From Blepharisma stoltei (Eukaryota; Ciliophora; Heterotrichea; Heterotrichida; Blepharismidae), in the NCBI GenBank assembly GCA_914767885.1, contig CAJZBQ010000032.1, positions 868,001 to 932,000 of the forward strand: a DNA stretch of 64,000 nucleotides, read 5' to 3'. The notes under the pieces are model-generated. The model worked only from the letters and a program-made list of their open reading frames with translations. It was not told the origin of the DNA and made no database searches. This document shows, one piece after another, positions 43,053 to 53,646 of this stretch. Position numbers and translations under genes: made by a program. The first letter of the stretch is position 1. The number at the start of each line of letters is the position of its first letter.

Positions 43053-43077
43053 AAATTTAAATAAACATTTGATTATT

Positions 43078-43383
43078 AACTCCCCCCATGTGAGTGAACA
43101 AAACCATTGAAAAAATCCCTATTTTTTAGCCAAAACTATCCCTCTGTGAGTGAACAAAAAATTTTTTAATAAAAAATTTTGATATAAGTGATAATCAGTA
43201 TAATGAAATCTCTAGCTAATTCTGTTTTAATTTTGATCAAACTGCATTTTAATAATAAATTTAACTAATTAAATAAATATTTGCTTTCAAATTTTTCCAA
43301 TTGTTTTTTTTTTAAATTTCAAAAAATTATAAAAAAAATTAACCGTGAACAAAATTTTTTTTTCTCTCTCACATAGGGAAGTA
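43078..43383. mobile_element. Degenerate F1-type MITE, intergenic
   Basis: TTA then ACTCCCCCCATGTGAGTGAA at left; second tip CCCTCTGTGAGTGAACAAAA; core TTTTGATATAAGTGATAATC; a decayed hairpin end CACATAGGGAAG-TA. Lies between the coiled-coil gene stop and ZPR1. The remaining 43384-43670 is AT-rich with nothing seen. Confidence 0.75.
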
Positions 43384-43670
43384 GGCATCATGATAATTAA
43401 TTTTATTAATATTAAATATAGTAAAAAATAACTGTTATTCTTTATCATAATTAATTCCGATACCTATGTATCTTGCTTAGAAATCAACTATGCTGTGAAA
43501 TGCATCACCAGTCCGAAATAAAGACTAATATTTTGGTTAAAAATTCCAGAACATTAGGCTTTGCCCGAATTAATTTATAAAATTTCTTATAGCCATAATA
43601 TCATTAACTGTGAAATTTTTTAATTTTTGCATCATCGACATTTACACAAAAATACATATCAGATAAGAAT

Positions 43671-45586
43671 ATGGAAGAAACACAGAACATAGAGACTTTG
43701 AACTTTACAATAGACCCAAACGAGCCAGTTACACAGATAGAAAGCTTTTGTCCAAATTGTGAAGGGCAGGGTATTACTCGTTTACTTCTTTGCAGTATTC
43801 CATTTTTCAAAGATATAGTAGTGTCCTCTTTCACTTGTGAAACCTGTGGCTATCGTAACAACGACGTCCAAAATGCTTCCACATTAGCTGAAAAAGGCTG
43901 CAGAATTTTCTTATCCCCTTTATGATCTAGCATAATATTTAATTATTTTATAGCAAAAATGTCTATTATTTTAAAAATGTTTTACTAGGGAGCTAGCAGT
44001 CTCCAACAAACAAACGTTAAATCGTGAAGTCGTAAAATCAGAGTACGCAACCATAACAATCCCTGAAATCCAACTCGAAATCCCAGCATCCACACAAAAA
44101 GGTAGCTTAAACACAATTGAAGGAATTTTGAAAAAATCCAGAGATGATTTATCAGCTCTTCAAGAAGAAAGAAGGCAAGTTGACCCTGAATTAGCCACAA
44201 AACTTGACGCTTTCTTAGAAAATCTAAATAATCTTATTCATGGAAGAATTCCTTTTACGCTCATCTTAGACGACCCTTCAGGAAACAGCTTTATATCATT
44301 TGATGCATCAAGATACAATATTGCTGAAAATGATCCTGCTTTAAGAATTGAGTATTATATTTATTACTTATAAAGAAGTCTCCTGAGACCTGTATCCCAC
44401 TGATCGCTTTCATTAATATCAGTCCGTGAGGCCTTGTATTGATCCTTCAAAAAACCTGCAGAAGTTAGAGATCCTAGCCCACAAGGACATAACGCTTGGC
44501 ATTGCTTTAGGGAGATGCCCGATTAGCTTAATGAATGGCTGAGCCTCCCCTTATGGAGAAACCAATCTTGAACAAAGAAGAGATAACTGCTAGCAGTACA
44601 TGCCGATTTGCCACGTCGTTTTAATATATATGCTCCCTAAGAAATGAGCACTACACAAGAACCAAAGAACAAATGGTCTCAATGGGATACATGGCAGACG
44701 ATGTTGACGTTTTAACTGACAAACTAGACAACACAAACCTAGAAGACAAAATTTCAGCACAAAACCATGACTTCGCCAAACCTCTTGACGAAAGCAAAAT
44801 TACTGAAGAGCCTGTAGAAATGCCAACAGAATGCTATGCTTGCCATCAGCCTGGTACCGTAAAAATGTGTGTCACAAATATCCCACATTTTAAAGAAACT
44901 GTTGTGATGGCTTTTCAATGCGATTATTGTGGGGCAAAATCCAATGAAGTTAAAGGCGGAGGAGAAATTTCACCTTTAGCAAGAAGAATTGAGCTGAGAG
45001 TGCAGTCTGTAGAGGACATGAAAAGAGATATGCATTTATATAGATTTTAATATATATTGTATAACAATTAATGCTTTAATGATACTTTTAGAATTTAATT
45101 ATTATAATTGGTGGGTATTTTATATTATCAGACTTATTATAAATATTTTAGTATATTTGAAAAAGATTTTTTTATTTTTAATAATTCAGTACAAAATAAT
45201 ATATTATTAAGTCAGAGACATGCAGCTTAGACATCCCTGAACTTGGCTTAACCTTACAACCAGGAACTCTAGGTGGATTAATTACTACTTTAGAAGGAGC
45301 TCTTGTAAAAATCCACCACGAATTATGCAGAAATGTAGGCTTTGGAATGGGAGATAGCGACACACCTGAAGACTCTAATAAGATGGCAGTGTTTTTGAAT
45401 AAACTAAAGAACTGCAAGCACGTAAATGAGCCATTTACTTTTATTTTAGATGACCCATTAGCTAATAGCTTTATATCAAGTCCTATAGAGAATGACCCAC
45501 AAATAATAATTACAGATTATCCGAGGACTGAAGAACAAAATGAAGAACTTGGCCTAGCAGATATGGTACTAGATAATTATTCATAA
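43671..45586 (+). CDS. ZPR1: ZPR1 zinc-finger protein
   Basis: Eukaryotic protein with two zinc-finger/ZPR1 repeats that binds eEF1A and is essential for growth in yeast. ATG 43671. Repeat A: ESFCPNCEGQG then TRLLLCSIPFFKDIVVSSFT, CETCGYRNNDVQ, LNREVVKSEY, IPEIQLEIPA, EGIL, LILDDPSGNSFI. Between repeats: RIEYYTRTKEQ and MGYMADD. Repeat B: CYACHQPG, VTNIPHFKETVVMAFQCDYC, KSETCSLDIPELGLTLQPGT, FILDDPLANSFI, TAA 45586. Three interruptions (43914-43995, 44358-44653, 45043-45209) each restore conserved text at fixed TA phases, making this the strongest demonstration of IES excision in the window. Confidence 0.97.
43914..43995 (+). other. TA-bounded IES, 82 bp
   Basis: Between TA 43912-43913 and TA 43994-43995, codon phase 2-3. 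Removal gives KGCRIFLAVSNKQTLNREVV in ZPR1. Confidence 0.88.
44358..44653 (-). mobile_element. TA-bounded 296-bp insertion of the 451-879 SINE-like family
   Basis: Between TA 44356-44357 and TA 44652-44653, codon phase 1-2; removal gives RIEYYTRTKEQ in ZPR1. The left part TTACTTATAAAGAAGTC matches the tail of 40537-41100, and the right part (minus strand TTAAAACGACGTGGC) resembles its 5' end, so it is a short copy of that family. Confidence 0.75.
45043..45209 (+). other. TA-bounded IES, 167 bp
   Basis: Between TA 45041-45042 and TA 45208-45209, codon phase 3-1. Removal gives RDMHLYKSETCSLDIPELG in ZPR1. Confidence 0.85.
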
Positions 45587-45680
45587 TTTATAGGATCTTT
45601 ATATATCAATTTTATAATTTTTCAAATTTTAATTCTGCAAATATACTCATGCATATTTATAGATCGCCATAACGGTTATA

Positions 45681-45977
45681 ATGGACTGATACCTTCTAGA
45701 TCTTGGACTAGAACTCTCACATTTAGATAGCATCAGATTTAAAAATTTATTTAATAAAAAATTATTTTTATTCTTGCATGGTGACCATTAAGCTCTTATT
45801 CCAGCGGGAGCACTAGACAAAAGAGCGCTATTCTTAAGGAGACCCTAAAGCCAGACGAAGTAAGTTGAGATAAATATTTATATTGATCATAGTAGGGTTA
45901 TTGACTGAGGGGATTTTGATTGGACTCTATATTTGAAAGTGCCTAGGTCAAATGAGCATATTTTTGTAAATAATTAG
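45681..45977 (+). CDS. Possible small gene of about 53 codons, split by an IES
   Basis: ATG 45681 (MDWYLLDLGLELSHLDSIRF, one TGA as Trp). Joining TA 45752-45753 to TA 45890-45891 (codon phase 3-1) gives FKNLFSRVIDWGDFDWTLYL and KVPRSNEHIFVNN, TAG 45977. The amino-acid pattern looks protein-like but I recognise no family. The sequence 45978-46351 is AT-rich with only short hairpins (CTATCATGATAG near 46099). Confidence 0.4.
45754..45891 (+). other. Putative TA-bounded IES, 138 bp, GC-rich centre
   Basis: Contains CTTGCATGGTGACCATTAAG and a GC-rich stretch to about 45860. It depends on the small gene above being real. Confidence 0.4.
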
Positions 45978-46351
45978 ATCATCACTGATCTATATGCTTT
46001 CTTCCTAGCTAAAGGAGGCTTAGCTCTATGAATTCTGTTATTTAGTTTACTAACGGACCAGTTTTTAGGCTTTTTTGATGCGATATAAACTTAAAGCTAT
46101 CATGATAGTCACTTAAGCTGACAATTACATTAAAATATTTAATAATTTAAAGTAAGCATTTCTTACTAGAAATAAATTATACCATACGCTGGCATAATTG
46201 CTCCTAACACTGAGCGTGTCATTTTATTTTTAAAATGCGGAATATTGCTCTCAGCAATAATGCCTTGGCATTGTGAAAAAAGATCTATATAATATATCTT
46301 TTAATAATTTTGATAGTAACCTATTTTTATTTAATGATTTTTATTAGTTGT

Positions 46352-49300
46352 TTAAAGCTTACCCACATAAACAACTCCACTCAAATTATTCTCAACAAAC
46401 ACAGTTTTATCTGAAACTATAACTCTATCTATATCCAAAATCGTATCTGAGTCTGTCCCTATTCTTTTTTGGTGATTTTTTATACATTCTTCAGCATCCC
46501 AAATTAATATTATCAGATTATATAGCGTTGATGCTATATATCTACCACATTCAGAGAATGAAATTTTTCAAATTCCTGAGAAGCTAAAAGAAATAAAATG
46601 GTTACGTATGACGGAGTTGAGCTCCGAGGCGTCTCACCCATTTTGAGCAAGGCAGGGCTCCACAAATCCATTCGACCGAAGTATGACCGGGCTGGGGTCT
46701 AGTAGGGCATGGAGAAGGAGTCTCTTTCCCTCCTCGGGTGAAGTTTTATTTCTCCTCCGTAGGTTTGCGCAGCCCAGGCTGGGTTTTGTCCTACCACCTA
46801 GTCCTTCTCTGTCGGGACTAGCGGAGCGCTCAGACGCGGGCGAAGAACCCAGGTGGGCTAACCCTTGGATTCGAGTGGTTCAGACCGGAAAACCAAGTAA
46901 GCAATGGGAAGAGGAATTTCCCGCTTGGAGCCGACGGGGCAAAGGCTAGTGTGCAAACACTTATGGCCAGTTTTAAACAATTTAACTAACAATTTAACTA
47001 ACTGAGAAGCTAACATTCATTTTAGCGATTTTTGCACAATTTGTTGTATCCCATAGAATAATATCAGAGCATCTAGCTGTAATGAAATATTGTCCACAAG
47101 GTGAAAAGCATGACTCACAAGGTTCATATATTTCGCTTGATTCATGGCTGACTGATGAAAATAATTTTGTATCAATATTGAGTATTAAAATTATGCTTTT
47201 ATTACGGGAATTATGTAATGCAGCTCATTTTTTGCAAGGAGAACAAGTAATACTGCCTATTTCTGCTCCAAGAAATATGTGCTCAATTTTGATACTGTTT
47301 TGCCTTCATATTCTCACAGAATCAGGAGGCACATAATATATAAGATAGTCACCTGTAAATTTGCAGATTTCACAAAAACCAATATTATTTATTGATTTTA
47401 TAATTGCACCTGAATCAATGCTATAAATCAAATATGAGTCATCCTGGCAAGAGTACAAAGAAAATTGATTATATTCTCATGATATTTGTAATTCATAAAA
47501 TTGGTAGCCAATTTTAATTGATGTGACCAATTTTTGATATTTAATGTTCCAAATTTCAATAAAATCATCATTTCCAAAGGCATATAAATCGCCGGAGCTT
47601 GCTAAATAATTCGATTTCACATTGATGGGTAATTTAGTAGATTTTATAAGTTTTCTGGTTTCAATATCAAATATTTTTGTAAATCCTGATAGAAAATTAA
47701 GAATGATGTTTTCAGAGAAAATCATTGATGAGATATAAAAATTATTTGTCTTTAAATTAGGTTCTTCAGTGAAATAAAATAATTGCTATCTTGGTAATAG
47801 CTAATGGCACAAAAAAAAAATCCTAGAGTTCAAGGCCAAAAAACAACAAAATTGCCTCGAAGGACCACGGGGTCCAGGTGGCAGTTTCGGGCTCCCCTCG
47901 ACCCACAGACAATAAGACCGATGGCACAATACCAATCGGGCACTTCTGGAGGGGCATTATGCTGCCTGCAAATGGCAAAGATAGTTCCAGAAGAAAGCAC
48001 TGGACGCTTCCTCATAGCTTGAGCACTACAGGGGGTTAAGAGAGTGCTGTGCTGCAATTTTTTGGTGCAAGCAGGCTCGGGTGAGTCTCCCCGTAAGACT
48101 GACGACATCACCATTTTTTTTTGGCCCAGAAGAAGGTGGCTTTAGTGCTTAGCGCGACATGAAGCGTGAAGCTCGACTGGCTAGGGGCTGAAATAAACCC
48201 CGTTTAAACCCCTCTAACTAACTCTCTCTCAGTGAAATAATAAGATTTTAAAGTTTTCGATGCACATTTTAATCCAAAATAATCATAATTACATAAACCA
48301 TAAAGCTTGATATCATTATATATCTCTCATATTTTCTCACTTTTTGATGTTTTTAAAAATTTTTGTTTTTCAATATCAATGATCCACAATTTTTTATAAT
48401 TCACCTCTTCAATAAATTTATTACTTGAATTAAAATACATTTTTACAGTGTCGTATTTTATTTTTCATATCGGCTCATCTCCCTTTATTTTTCATAATTC
48501 AAGATAATTGCCCCAGTGATCAAAATAAATATCATTTTGGAAACCATGGTTATTTGAATATTTTTTATATTTTTCGCCAGACTCAAAGTACCAGATTTCT
48601 ATGTTTTTTCGTCTTAGTTTTCTTCATACAAGAAATTTTTGTGAAAGGTTTACCAAGCTACAATTTTGTGGATTTTCACCAAAGTCAATTTGATAGAGAG
48701 TTTTAAAAGTCGCTATTTCTTTAATCATAATAAAATTTGGCATAATATAAGCTAGCATAGTATCGCTGATTATTGAGTCTAATGCGTCCTTATCTTCGAA
48801 CTCGATCACCTTTGAGTCTCCAGCGAAATTCCATATAGCAAGTTTTGCAGAATTCTTATATAAAATATAAAGACTAGAAGAATCCAATGAAAATTTCAAG
48901 TCTTTGATGTCTTTTCAGAAATAATTTGATATCTCTACTGTACAGATGATTTTTTCTAAATCAGTGGAAATTAAAAATATGGAATCATCCTTCTCATTAA
49001 CTACTGCCACATATTTTTCGCATTTCGAGATAGCAAGCTTCCAAACAGAATTTCCATCAAAAATTAATTTTGAGAGCTTGGAATCCCTCATTTTACAATT
49101 CGAAAAATCACAGTGCGCAACTACTGACGATGTAAAGTCAGCAAAAGTTAAATCACTATTTGAAAAATTTGCTTTTAAGAAAGAATTTTTTGATAAATCT
49201 GCATAAGGGATTTTAATATTTGAGAAATCTTTATTGTCAAAAATAAATCCTAGTTTATTCAGAATTGTGGCTGCATTGCTAGATGCTTGTGAAATTTCTT

Positions 49301-49604
49301 CTGAATCTCTTGATAGAAGAATAATTTTGTAAAAAAGTTGCAGGTGGTCTTTTGATGCGAATTTTTGAAGATGCCTTGTGATATTTCAATGGTCAGCAAA
49401 ATTTATGACGTTGAAATATGAATTTTTAACAGATAAAACAGTTATTCAATTCTTCGCGTCGTTAAGAAGCTTTTGAGCCAAATAGATTTCATGAGAAGAT
49501 GACTTTTCATGTTTAATAAAATGCTTTAGCCCTGCAAATGTTTGAAATTGTATTTTGAAAGGATTGTGAGGAACTTTGACAGGGGAATAGTTTTTATTTG
49601 CCAT
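46352..49604 (-). CDS. Pentapeptide-repeat and WD/beta-propeller-like protein with two SINE-like insertions
   Basis: ATG 49604 (MANKNYSPVKVPHNPF), TAA 46352, about 800 aa. After a helical N-terminus come pentapeptide-type repeats (ADLSKNSFLKANFSNSDLTF, ADFTSSVVAHCDFSNCKM), then repeated beta-propeller blades: VWKLAISKCEKYVAVV, LAIWNFAG, IEIWYFESGEKYKKY, IEIWNIKYQKLVTSI, CSPCKKWAALH, CSDIILWDTTNCAKIAKM, SFSECGRYIAS and LIWDAEEC. Many Trp are encoded by TGA. Insertions 47778-48228 and 46588-47001 each sit between exact target duplications. Such propellers usually scaffold protein complexes. The C-terminal blades are the most WD40-like. Confidence 0.7.
46588..47001 (+). mobile_element. SINE-like insertion with AATTTAACTAAC tail
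   Basis: Exact 12-bp duplication ctgagaagctaa (46576-46587 and 47002-47013), which contains TA. 5' end AAGAAATAAAATGGTTACGT; 3' tail of AATTTAACTAAC repeated. GC-rich body. Removal restores NVSFSGIWKISFSEC in the propeller gene. Confidence 0.88.
47778..48228 (+). mobile_element. SINE-like insertion, 451 bp
   Basis: Exact 12-bp duplication tcagtgaaataa (47766-47777 and 48229-48240), containing TA. The body includes TAATGGCACAAAAAAAA and a GC-rich core; the tail is CTCTAACTAACTCTCTC. Removal restores KSYYFTEEPNLKTNNF. Confidence 0.85.
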
Positions 49605-50335
49605 GTATAAATACTATAATGTATATGGTTAAAAGTATCGGATGTATGGCTTATAAAATATAGCAGCTTTTGATTTGCTTTATTGTTTAGTACTAGATAA
49701 AATATCATTTATTTTATGGCTTCTCTAGAATCTTTGATTAACTTACTCCCCCGCTACATGAGCAAGCAAAAGAATGGAAAAGTCTCTTTTTTGGGCAAAA
49801 TATATCTTTGTGAATGAGTAAAATATTTTTTATAAAATTATTTTAATATAGGTGGAATTTTATTGCAAAATCGTGAGATAATCTATTTAATTTTAAAAAC
49901 CCATACTGGTGGCCATCTTTGTATCTCAGATTTGATATTAAAATGCAGAAATTATATAAATAAATTTTATAGTAAAAATTTTTTTACAAAATTTAAATCC
50001 TAATTCGCAAAATTAGAAAGTCAAAATAATTTAATTTGTAAAACTTATGTTTTAGAATATAATTTGTTTTAAACTCAACAGAATTAACATAAATTTCATT
50101 ATGATAGTTATATTTAAGTAATCCAGAGATGCTATTTTATTAATTATTCATCTTTTATTTATATTAAATGTATGCTATATTGGGCATGACAGGTGCCTAA
50201 GCTTTCGTAAGAATTGTTTTATAATTTAATCGAATTAAATTTTATTGTTTCATCAAATTTTAAATCTTATTATACTGGCCTTATTGATATTTCACTCGAA
50301 ATTATTAATAAAGCAATATTTTGCTATTTTTAAAT
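49605..50335. other. Intergenic region with a decayed MITE
   Basis: TTA-ACTCCCCCGCTACATGAG near 49743 is an F1-like left tip, with a second tip TATCTTTGTGAATGAGTAAA. A core word in reversed orientation (TTTCATTATGATAGTTAT) appears near 50095. No right tip and no gene seen. Confidence 0.5.
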
Positions 50336-51360
50336 TTATGATGGTTTATCTATAGTCTCACTTTGAGACTGGTTAATTTCTTTGAGTCTCTCTATTTCTT
50401 TTTGTAATTTCCACATTTTAATGCTGTGCAAATTTTCCTCAATTTTTTTTCGTTGTCTTACATTGTTTACTATAAGATAAACTGTGTAAAAAATTAACCC
50501 TGTAACTACAATTGTATAAATAACAGCAAAAGTATCGCTAAGCCAAGTATGTTTTTCTTCTTTATTGTGATCTCTTATAAGCATTTGATATTTTCTTTGC
50601 CTTTCTTTTTCTTGTTTAAAAATCTCATCGATGCTTTTACCATTATAATAAATATTCTGCCTTTCTTCAGATTTTTTAGATCGTTTTTCTTTTTGTCTGA
50701 GTCATTCTTCATGCAGATTTTTTTGGTCTTGGGAATTCTTGTAAGGGTCTCGATTATTTGTTTTAATTCCTTTTGGATAAAAGTTGCCAGAGTCATATAG
50801 AGAGCGAAGTGACTTATCGCTAACATTCCTCCTTTCAGAATAAACAAAAAAATTTTGGGAATTTAACCCTTTAAGAGTGAGCAAAAAATTATTTTATTAA
50901 ATATATTTTTTTATAAAATATATATAATTGATATAATGAGATTTGCTAGCTAGTTCTATTAAATTATAGATTGTCTGCATTCTAAAAAAAATATTATAAA
51001 TTAAATAAAGATTTTCTTATCAAATATATTAAAATTCTTTTAAATTCCGATTTAATACATAATTTTATGATAATAATATATTTAGCCCCTTTAAGAGCGA
51101 GTATAAAATTTCGTACGATCTTAAAGGAGAGTAAGGATTTTATATGCTTCATTTACTTGCTTGAATTTTTCAGAATTACCTGCAGGGCAATCAGGGTGAT
51201 GCTTTTTAACTAACCTCAAATATGCTTGGCGAATTTCTAATTCTGTGGATTTCTCTGGTATATTAAGAACTGCATAATAATTCTTTGGAGTATCAGTTGT
51301 TGTGAATTTTCTGAAAAAAATTGATTTGATATGTTTAGGGAAAAATTGTTTAATAAGCAT
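50336..51360 (-). CDS. DnaJ (J-domain) membrane protein
   Basis: J-domain co-chaperone that stimulates Hsp70 ATPase. No upstream in-frame ATG exists between the nucleoporin stop (51411) and 51360, so ATG 51360 (MLIKQFFPKHIKSIFF) is taken as start; the basic amphipathic N-terminus could be an organelle signal. J-domain about residues 28-90: YYAVLNIPEKS, IRQAYLRLVKKHHPDCPAGN (HPD motif), KVNEAYKILSDKSLRSLYD. A charged coil and one membrane segment (FAVIYTIVVTGLIFYTVYLI) lie near the C-terminus; TAA 50336. MITE 50823-51133 splits the J-domain's last helix exactly at ...YKIL|SDKSLR. Confidence 0.82.
50823..51133. mobile_element. F6-type MITE in the DnaJ gene, 311 bp
   Basis: Plus-strand left end ACATTCCTCCTTTCAGAATA; right end TTTCGTACGATCTTAAAGGAGAG-TA, with the shared core (TAATTGATATAATGAGATTT). 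Removal between TA 50821-50822 and TA 51132-51133 restores AYKILSDKSLRSLYDSG. Its terminal word differs again from F1-F5. Confidence 0.75.
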
Positions 51361-51410
51361 ATAAATATCCAAAATTATTAGAAAATATATAATGAAAATC
51401 ACAGTTAAAT

Positions 51411-53280
51411 TTATTTACTTTTTTTTTTCATTTTGTATTGATTTTCAATTGAATTTATGTTTGAGTCCAAAAAGTAGGAATTTGCTTCTATCGTATTGAT
51501 ATTTTCTAATAAAGTGCATAATGAGCCATCATAATAATAAAGTGGAATCATCGGAATTTGTTCTCTACAAAAAATATTCCATCTGTAGGCAATTTATAGG
51601 GATTCAGTTTTTCCCAGCGATCATCTAACCAGCTATGCCAGGAAAGCCACAGCATAGTGTCTGATGCTTGACCTTTGAAATTTAGGAGGCATAGGGTTTT
51701 CCTTCTGATACTCTCAAGGAAGGAGACCTTAGGTAGAACACGCACAGGAATCAAATGAAAAGCGAGGCAAGATGTCCTTAAACTTTCTAGCAAGCAGAGC
51801 TGTCCTGGTGAGCTAATAAAAAGGTTAGGGTAGAATACCCTTTCCGCCATCAGTTTGGATTTAAAATGGTAGTCTGCTATTACGCCCCTACAAGAGAAAA
51901 AAAAACACATTAAAGCTTAAATTAAATTAGCATTTAAGCCATCAGAATCTCCATTTTCATAATGCATGCAGCCATCTACTTCATCCAGCACCTTTTTAAT
52001 CTCTTCTAAGTTTTTGTTAACTATATTAGCTTTAGCATATATAAGCTTTCGCTCGTCAGACCCCGATTTACTTGAATGTACCTCAAACTTGCTTAAAATT
52101 TCGTCTAATCCTTCTTCAATTTCTTCAAGAGAAGCATTAATCTCTTTCTGCTCTTCCAAAATCATATCTAAATTATCATTAATCCCTTGGCTTGCGGACC
52201 CTATTTTCTGTATAAGTTCTTGCATTGCAATGATTTCTTCTTGGTTTTCATAGAAATTAACTTCGTTTTTGGACAATTTTTCGAAATATATATAAAAATG
52301 GTGACGTGAATTGACCCGATCTCTTACCACTATAGCAGGTGACCTGATAAGGTATATGATTTAGAGGAAAGAGTCGATGCATGATCCAAAATTTGGTTTG
52401 ACTGATGCAGTGATATAATAGTGCTGAGCTGATTAGTCAAAGCTAGTCCTAAGAATGATTTTTTCGTATGAGGATTTGGGGCATCGAATTGGAAGAATTC
52501 TCACAGTACCTTCTAGTTATACTTCTAAGCTAATTAGAAAGCTTACCCAGCACGATGCCAGACATTGCGTCCTGGAATATGAGCTTTCATTTTAAAATGG
52601 CAGCGACACAAAAATGAACTTTTTTCTCAAGAAGGCAAACTATGCTATTGCAGAGGCGACAAAGGACTTCCTGGGAGCAAGTACAGCCCGATGGAGTAAA
52701 CAGATGCAAGACTAATAATTTATGCATCATATAGATTGGCATACCTCGAGCAGAATACTGACCAGAAAAAATATGGTCCAGGGCAATTGCCTTATACAGT
52801 CTAAGTCTGATTAGCATCTTAAAACCATAAAAGAAGATTTGTTATTTTAGTTTACTTTTAAAGAGAAATATAGGTCTTTGACCCTGACAAAAAGCTCTTT
52901 ATAATCTAATATAAAGACAATTTCTCTGAATTTTTCTTAAAAGCAGCATAAAGCGCATCAAATTTCGATTTTCAATTGGTAAACATTTCCATAATTTTAG
53001 CCTTATACCCAGTTGCGATACCAAAGTCTATTTTTTTAGGCTCAGTTGAAATTTGAGCTGAAAATGCTGATAAAGGCTTTGAATTGTCAGGGAGGGAAGA
53101 TTTTTGATTCAAAAAGAATGAAGATGAGCTTTCTTGAGGGGGATTTGTGATAGGCTTGTTTGTAGACTCAGTCTTAGGGTTCATAAAGAATGGAGAAGTA
53201 TTAGATTGAGTTGTGCTTAAATTTAGAGGTGTTTTTGAAGATTGAGCTGGATTTGCAAAATTTCCAAATGGGTTTGACAT
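51411..53280 (-). CDS. Nup62/Nsp1-like FG nucleoporin
   Basis: Central-channel nucleoporin by layout. ATG 53280 (MSNPFGNFANPAQSS). The N-terminal about 100 residues are Ser/Asn/Pro-rich with FG or FF motifs (PFFMNPK, SSFFLNQK, DFGIATGYK). The C-terminal half is an Nsp1-type coiled coil: TNWKSKFDALYAAFKKNSEK, YENQEEIIAMQELIQKIGSA, LDMILEEQKEINASLEEIE, ERKLIYAKANIVNKNLEEI, LYYYDGSLCTLLENINTIEA, ending KMKKKSK with TAA 51411. Insertions 52280-52915 and 51568-51929 are both GC-rich. Few FG repeats compared with animals, so the call rests mainly on the coiled coil. Confidence 0.68.
51568..51929. mobile_element. SINE-like insertion in the nucleoporin gene, 362 bp
   Basis: GC-rich block between TA 51566-51567 and TA 51928-51929 (codon phase 3-1). 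It includes TTTAAAATGGTAGTCTGCTA near 51863. Removal gives DGLNA|REQIPMIPLYYYDG. Confidence 0.65.
52280..52915 (+). mobile_element. Composite insertion in the nucleoporin gene with a gene-fragment copy
   Basis: Flanked by gacaattt (52272-52279 and 52916-52923); removal gives KKNSEKLSKNEVNFYEN. The 5' part starts TAAAAATGGTGACGTGAATT; a second AAAATGGCAGCGACAC start occurs at 52597. The right part (about 52700-52830) is homologous to the 5' end of the gene at 37318-38253. Confidence 0.65.
52700..52830 (-). pseudogene. Degenerate copy of the coiled-coil gene's 5' end
   Basis: The minus strand reads LIRLRLYKAIALD with shared DNA words (CCTTATACAGTCTAAGTCTG / CCTTATACAATCTAAGTCTG; TAATTTATGCA), matching LIRLRLYKAGALD at 38240. 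Frameshifted after about 15 codons. It is either a captured host exon or a repeat that also lies in the 38253 gene. Confidence 0.6.
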
Positions 53281-53363
53281 AATTATTATTTACTTTATTA
53301 TGGTGATAAATATTTTAAATATAAAATTGCAAAATGGTATGCATAAAATTATTAACTTAACTT

Positions 53364-53637
53364 ACTCCCTATTGATGATTAGAGAGCAAAACCATCGAAA
53401 TTACTTCGCTTATTTGGAACAAAAAACTTTTTATATGAGTTTTATGTAAAAAAATATTTTTGTATATAATTAATGAATATCCCGATAAGATCTTTTGCAA
53501 TCATATTGAATTTTAGGCAGCTTGGATTTTTAAAGCATAAATTATGCAAATTAAATTAGATTTTTCATTAAATACTTCCAAATTTAAATTTGAGTTGTTA
53601 ATAAAATTTGAAAAAAAGCCCTATAACTTAAGGGTTA
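53364..53637. mobile_element. Degenerate F-type MITE, intergenic
   Basis: TTA-CTCCCTATTGATGATTAG at left with the spacer GCAAAACCATCGAAATTACT; right end GCCCTATAACTTAAGGGTTA. Lies between the nucleoporin start and the 3' end of the propeller gene. Confidence 0.55.
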
Positions 53638-53646
53638 ATCATTTTT

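Noticed and set aside
46683-46949. 88-codon frame with basic, Arg/Ser-rich translation
   Set aside because: It lies wholly inside a SINE-like insertion bounded by exact target duplications; GC-rich DNA gives such frames by chance.
47804-48114. Overlapping frames on both strands
   Set aside because: Part of the SINE-like insertion 47778-48228, with no conserved features.
52587-52817. Separate small gene starting MLIRLRLYKA
   Set aside because: It is a frameshifted, partial copy of the 5' end of the gene at 37318-38253, inside an exonic insertion.
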